Under the pieces are notes generated by a model that was given only the letters and a program-made list of their open reading frames with translations, did not search any database and was not told the origin of the DNA. From an uncultured Oscillibacter sp. (lineage in GTDB: Bacteria; Bacillota_A; Clostridia; Oscillospirales; Oscillospiraceae), in NCBI GenBank assembly GCA_951800675.1, contig CATOKC010000127.1:1-9561 (forward strand): 9,561 bases of DNA, read 5' to 3'. The position numbers and the translations under genes are program-made. Shown in pieces: positions 6,614 through 9,561 of the stretch; position 1 is the first letter of the stretch, and every line of letters begins with the position of its first letter.

Positions 6614-6973
6614 CTATGCAAAGGCGTCCTCCAGGTACTCCACCCGGAACGCGCCGTCCTTTCCCTCGTAAACCTCCGCCACGTCGAAGCGGGCGGGGCA
6701 GTCCAGGCCGTGAAAGCCCATGTAAAGATTCGCGGCCCGGCGGAGGCGCTGCTGTTTCCGCCCGTCCACAAATTCCCGGGGCAGCCCGATGGAGCCGGGG
6801 CCCCGGCGCTTCGCCTCCACAAAGCAGAGGACGCCCTCGGGGCTGCGGGCCACAATGTCCAGCTCCCCAAAGCGGCAGCGCCATTGGCGGTCTAAGATGG
6901 TATAGCCCCGCGCCTCCAAATACCGCCCTGCCAGGGCTTCCCCCTGGTCCCCGGAGGCCTTTGTCCCGCTCAC
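6614..6973 (-). CDS. yraN: YraN-family (UPF0102) predicted endonuclease, GTG start
   Basis: A 119-residue protein of the UPF0102/YraN family, which has a restriction-endonuclease-like PD-(D/E)XK fold. The likely active-site residues are E12 (GDQGEALAGRYLEARGY), D39 in FGELDIV, and E53 and K55 in FVEAKRR. The biological role of the family is unsettled; frequent linkage to rnhB suggests a job in nucleic acid maintenance. I choose GTG 6973 as the start: it overlaps the rnhB stop as GTGA, has GGGAGG (6981-6986) 7 nt upstream, and gives the usual family N-terminus and length. The longer frame from ATG 7021 would overlap rnhB by 52 nt and lacks a ribosome binding site. The GTGA overlap implies translational coupling to rnhB. 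Confidence 0.92.
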   Translation of the reverse strand: MSGTKASGDQGEALAGRYLEARGYTILDRQWRCRFGELDIVARSPEGVLCFVEAKRRGPGSIGLPREFVDGRKQQRLRRAANLYMGFHGLDCPARFDVAEVYEGKDGAFRVEYLEDAFA

Positions 6974-7590
6974 CGCCGGGCCTCCCACTTTTTCAGGAAG
7001 GTCTTTCGATGAGCCGGGCATGGGCCGTGCCGGTCCAGGGCGGCATAGTGGGCCTTCGTGCCGTAACCCTTGTGCTTTGTGAAACCGTATTGCGGGTAAA
7101 GGGCATCCAGCTCCCGGGATACATGCCGGTCCCGGCTGACCTTCGCCAGAATGGAAGCCGCGGCGATGGAGGCGCTTTTTCCATCCCCGCCAATCAGGGT
7201 GACGTGGGGCGTTTCTATGGCAAACCGGCTGCCGTGGTCCCGATTGCCGTCGATGAGGGCCAGGTCCGGCTTCGCGGACAGGCCGTCGATGGCTCTTTGC
7301 ATCGCCAGCATTCGGGCGTTGAGGATATCCATTTCGTCAATTTCTTCCGCCGTGGCGAAGGCCACGGACCACGCCTCCGCTTGAGCGGTAATCTCGTCAA
7401 AGAGGATTTCCCGCTTTTTCTCGGTCAACTTCTTGGAGTCATTCAAGCCGGGAATCTCGATTTCCCGGGGAAGGATGACGGCGGCGGCGTACACCGGACC
7501 CGCCAGGGGGCCCGCCCCCGCCTCGTCCACGCCGCAGAGGAAGCTGTACCCCCTATTCCACTGTTCCCGCTCCGGGGTCCACAGGTCCAT
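6970..7590 (-). CDS. rnhB: Ribonuclease HII, with Gly-Ala-Gly in place of the usual Gly-Arg-Gly motif
   Basis: Removes RNA from RNA/DNA hybrids and single ribonucleotides from DNA. The product is 206 residues from ATG 7590 (MDLWTPEREQWNRGY), which has AGGAG (7600-7604) 9 nt upstream; the in-frame ATG at 7698 would add 36 residues without resemblance to the family. The acidic active-site residues are present: D22 and E23 (CGVDEAG), D114 (ALIDGN) and D136 in GGDGKSASIAAASILAKVSRD. The usual motif DEAGRGPLAGP reads DEAGAGPLAGP here, so the arginine of the GRG motif, known from structural work to contact the RNA-DNA junction, is alanine at residue 26. The start overlaps the end of the preceding membrane-protein gene by 38 nt, and the stop overlaps the yraN start. 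Confidence 0.95.
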   Translation of the reverse strand: MDLWTPEREQWNRGYSFLCGVDEAGAGPLAGPVYAAAVILPREIEIPGLNDSKKLTEKKREILFDEITAQAEAWSVAFATAEEIDEMDILNARMLAMQRAIDGLSAKPDLALIDGNRDHGSRFAIETPHVTLIGGDGKSASIAAASILAKVSRDRHVSRELDALYPQYGFTKHKGYGTKAHYAALDRHGPCPAHRKTFLKKWEARR

Positions 7591-8092
7591 GGGCCGTCTC
7601 TCCTCTCGTTTTGGCCCGGCGGTGGAGCCAGGTGAAATACAGGAAATGGAGCAGGCAAACGAACAACGCCGCTCCGCATCCCCCTCTGTACCGGACAAGT
7701 CCCGGCAAGCCCGCCATCCATTGAAACAGCAGCCACGTAAAGGCCAGCAGCTGATTTAGCGGCGTCAGGAAGGAACAAAGCACCCCAAAAACAAGAATCC
7801 CATTCACATCCCGGATCAACTCCAGTTCCGCAGCCAAAATCACTCCTGCGGCCAGCGCGGCGCTGAACCCCCAGTACCACTTCACGAAACGAAGCAGCCC
7901 CGCTCCCCCGGAGACAAGCCACAAGTTCAGAACCAGCAGGCCCACAAGCCATACCCCCAGCAAAATCCAGAACCGCGTTGTATATGTTTGATACAAGCCG
8001 TATCCAAACGCGCTGACGCTAGTATACAAATGCAGGGCCACCCATAAAAGCGCCGCGAAGTCGGCGGCGGACCATCGCTTGTTATCTCCCAT
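7553..8092 (-). CDS. Unrecognised multi-pass membrane protein
   Basis: I do not recognise this 179-residue protein. It is strongly hydrophobic with four to six probable membrane segments, roughly 11-33, 41-61, 73-91, 98-130 (possibly two) and 138-156, with many tryptophan, tyrosine and phenylalanine residues. Charged spots lie between segments (R40, K71, E89-R94-D95). A short hydrophilic, basic-then-acidic tail (about 157-179) is encoded where the gene overlaps rnhB by 38 nt. The start ATG 8092 shares a base with the rbgA stop (TAATG) and has a strong GGAGGT (8099-8104) 6 nt upstream, which is good evidence that it is a real, translated gene. There is no signal peptidase cleavage motif I trust. 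Context gives no specific function; a small integral membrane protein is all that can be said. Confidence 0.8.
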   Translation of the reverse strand: MGDNKRWSAADFAALLWVALHLYTSVSAFGYGLYQTYTTRFWILLGVWLVGLLVLNLWLVSGGAGLLRFVKWYWGFSAALAAGVILAAELELIRDVNGILVFGVLCSFLTPLNQLLAFTWLLFQWMAGLPGLVRYRGGCGAALFVCLLHFLYFTWLHRRAKTRGETAHGPVDPGAGTVE

Positions 8093-8961
8093 TACGGTAC
8101 CTCCAGCGTAAACCGCCCCAGCTTGCCGGAGCGGAACTCGTCCAGCAGAATTTTCGCCATGCGCTCGGTGTCCACCTCGCCGCCGGAGACAAGAAAGCCC
8201 CGCCGCCGCCCGGCGGCCTCCAGAAGCCGCCAGCCGTAGGCCACGTCGTTCTCCTCCCCCTCCCGCTCCGGAAGGGCGGGGAGCTTATAGCCGGTTTTCA
8301 GGGCCTCCGGATAGTGCTCCGCCAGGTAGGCCATTAGGTGGCACCCTAAAGTCTCCGTGTCCAGAATCTCGTCCTTCACCGCCCCGGTGAAAGCGAGATG
8401 GAGTCCCACGTCCTGATCGTCCAGCTTGGGCCAGAGGATGCCGGGGGTGTCCAGCAGCTCCAGTCCCCGGTCGATGGGCACCCACTGCTTCGAGCGGGTG
8501 ACGCCGGGGCGGTCCTCCGCCTTGGCGGTCTTCCGGCCCGCGATTTTATTGATAAAGGTGGACTTCCCCACGTTGGGGATGCCCAGGACCATGACCCGGA
8601 CCACCCGGCCCGTCTGGCCCTTCTCCGCGTAAGCCCGGAGCTTGTCCGCCAGCAGGTCCCGGACGGCGGCGGAAAACCTTGCCGTGCCCGCGCCGCTTTT
8701 GGAGTCCGTCTCCAGCACGGCCCAGCCCTTTTCCCGGAAATAGGCCGTCCAGGCCTTCGTGGCCTCCCGGTCCGCCTGGTCCGCCCGGTTCAAAACCACC
8801 AGGCGGGGCTTTCCCGCCGTCAGGCCGTCCACGTCCGGGTTCCGGCTGGACCGGGGGATGCGGGCGTCCAGGATCTCGCACACCGCGTCCACGTTTTTCA
8901 GCTGTTCGGCAATCATCCGGCGGGTCTTTGCCATGTGTCCGGGATACCATTGGATTTCCAC
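8092..8961 (-). CDS. rbgA: Ribosome biogenesis GTPase RbgA (YlqF), GTG start
   Basis: Circularly permuted GTPase needed for a late step of 50S ribosomal subunit assembly in Firmicutes. The 289-residue product begins (M)EIQWYPGHMAKTRR, the classical YlqF N-terminus. The permuted order of GTPase motifs is visible: G4 NRAD (58-61) comes first, then G1 GIPNVGKST (127-135), G2 PGVT (152-155) and G3 DTPG (171-174). The C-terminal domain (about 190-289) is the RNA-binding part of the family. G4 has arginine in place of the usual lysine. The start is GTG 8961, overlapping the lepB stop by one base (TAGTG), with AGGGGG (8971-8976) 9 nt upstream. The gene ends in TAATG with the next gene. The pairing lepB-rbgA-rnhB is common in Firmicutes. 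Confidence 0.96.
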   Translation of the reverse strand: MEIQWYPGHMAKTRRMIAEQLKNVDAVCEILDARIPRSSRNPDVDGLTAGKPRLVVLNRADQADREATKAWTAYFREKGWAVLETDSKSGAGTARFSAAVRDLLADKLRAYAEKGQTGRVVRVMVLGIPNVGKSTFINKIAGRKTAKAEDRPGVTRSKQWVPIDRGLELLDTPGILWPKLDDQDVGLHLAFTGAVKDEILDTETLGCHLMAYLAEHYPEALKTGYKLPALPEREGEENDVAYGWRLLEAAGRRRGFLVSGGEVDTERMAKILLDEFRSGKLGRFTLEVP

Positions 8962-9551
8962 TAGCCGATTCCCCCTATCCGTTCATAGTCCCGTATTCCC
9001 GTCCCGGCATCCGGGCCTGGGAAGGCCAAATACACCGCCCGGCCGATGATATAGCGCTCATCCACCGTGCCCAGTCTCGCGTCCCGGCTGTCGGTGGAGT
9101 TGTTGCGGTTGTCTCCCAGGACAAAGACGCTGCCCTTCGGCACCGTGAGGGGAAACGCCGTTCCCTCCGCCGTGAAGGTCCGCTCACTGATATAGTCCTC
9201 CTGGAGGGGCTTCCCATCCACAAAAACCGTTCCGGAGGGGAAGTCAATGTCCACCACCTGCCCCTCCGCAGCCACCACCCGCTTGACGATGGGTGTGGGG
9301 AGAAAGCTCTCCTTCCGCAAAACCACAATGTCTCCCGGCTCGTAGCCGCCGCAGAGCATGGCGTTCAGCACCAGCAGCCGGTCCCCGTCCTGGAGGGTGG
9401 GCACCATGGAGTGGCCATCCACGCCGATCAGGCGGACGGCAAAGGTAAACAGAAGCACCACCGCCAGCACGGAGCAGACCAATGCCTGCACCCACTCGTA
9501 TGCCTCCCGGCTCTTTTTCTCCCGGGGCTCCGCCCGTGCTTCTTTCCGCAT
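8961..9551 (-). CDS. lepB: Signal peptidase I
   Basis: Membrane-anchored serine protease that removes signal peptides from exported proteins on the outer face of the cytoplasmic membrane. At 196 residues it is of the short Gram-positive (SipS-like) type. There is a basic cytoplasmic N-terminus (1-19), one transmembrane segment (about 21-42), the catalytic serine S48 in GHSMVPTL, the general-base lysine K90 in PIVKRVVA, and the conserved box GDNRNNSTDSR at 146-156. All catalytic parts are present. The start ATG 9551 lies 10 nt from the window end; only a weak AAAGAG is visible upstream. It is the first gene seen of the packed operon and shares one base with the rbgA start. In many Firmicutes rplS precedes it, but that would be outside the window. 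Confidence 0.96.
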   Translation of the reverse strand: MRKEARAEPREKKSREAYEWVQALVCSVLAVVLLFTFAVRLIGVDGHSMVPTLQDGDRLLVLNAMLCGGYEPGDIVVLRKESFLPTPIVKRVVAAEGQVVDIDFPSGTVFVDGKPLQEDYISERTFTAEGTAFPLTVPKGSVFVLGDNRNNSTDSRDARLGTVDERYIIGRAVYLAFPGPDAGTGIRDYERIGGIG

Positions 9552-9561
9552 GTCTCTTTCT

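Noticed and set aside
5633..6895. 420-codon open frame on the plus strand across thrC and yraN
   Set aside because: It is antisense to a certain gene in GC-rich DNA, where such frames are common. It has a biased G/V/L/H composition, no motif and no ribosome binding site.
6974..7021. Longer yraN from ATG 7021
   Set aside because: It has no ribosome binding site and a 52-nt overlap with rnhB; the GTG at 6973 has GGGAGG at 7 nt and a GTGA overlap.
7591..7698. Longer rnhB from ATG 7698
   Set aside because: The extra 36 residues do not resemble RNase HII and would deepen the overlap with the preceding gene; ATG 7590 has a good AGGAG.

Overview
All genes in this 9.6 kb window lie on the minus strand, so transcription runs from high to low coordinates. 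The DNA is GC-rich, with low-GC Gram-positive style gene content, strong GGAGG-type ribosome binding sites and a lepB-rbgA-rnhB-yraN order. Together with tig-clpP-clpX-lon this suggests a chromosomal segment of a high-GC member of the Clostridia, most likely Oscillospiraceae-like (relatives of Flavonifractor/Oscillibacter). The taxonomic call is inference from gene content and style; no search was run. I see no mobile element, CRISPR array, tRNA or rRNA, and no sign of recent transfer.

Region 1 (9551 down to 4373) reads as one tightly packed operon: lepB (signal peptidase I), rbgA (50S assembly GTPase), an unrecognised multi-pass membrane protein, rnhB (RNase HII), yraN (predicted nuclease), thrC (threonine synthase) and a COG1768-like metallophosphoesterase. 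The first five genes touch or overlap (TAGTG, TAATG, a 38-nt overlap, GTGA), which implies translational coupling. The last two follow after gaps of 36 nt each. Function is mixed: protein export, ribosome maturation, DNA/RNA hygiene and one amino-acid enzyme.

Region 2 (4372 down to 1) is the protein-folding and proteolysis cluster tig - clpP - clpX - lon, in the order known from many bacteria. Trigger factor folds new chains at the ribosome; ClpXP and Lon degrade misfolded or regulatory proteins. tig has its own extended -10 promoter and a hairpin at the start of its leader. A 156-bp gap with a 14-bp inverted repeat separates tig from clpP. clpP and clpX are 36 nt apart. A 131-bp gap with three consecutive inverted repeats separates clpX from lon, which is cut by the window edge.

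Several annotated-looking starts should be moved: clpP most likely starts at TTG 2648, yraN at GTG 6973, rbgA at GTG 8961, rnhB at ATG 7590 and tig at ATG 4274. The most notable details are a duplicated lysine/arginine-rich tail on trigger factor, an RNase HII whose usual Gly-Arg-Gly motif reads Gly-Ala-Gly, and the structured clpP and lon leader regions. This is essentially a housekeeping region; I found no convincing new system.
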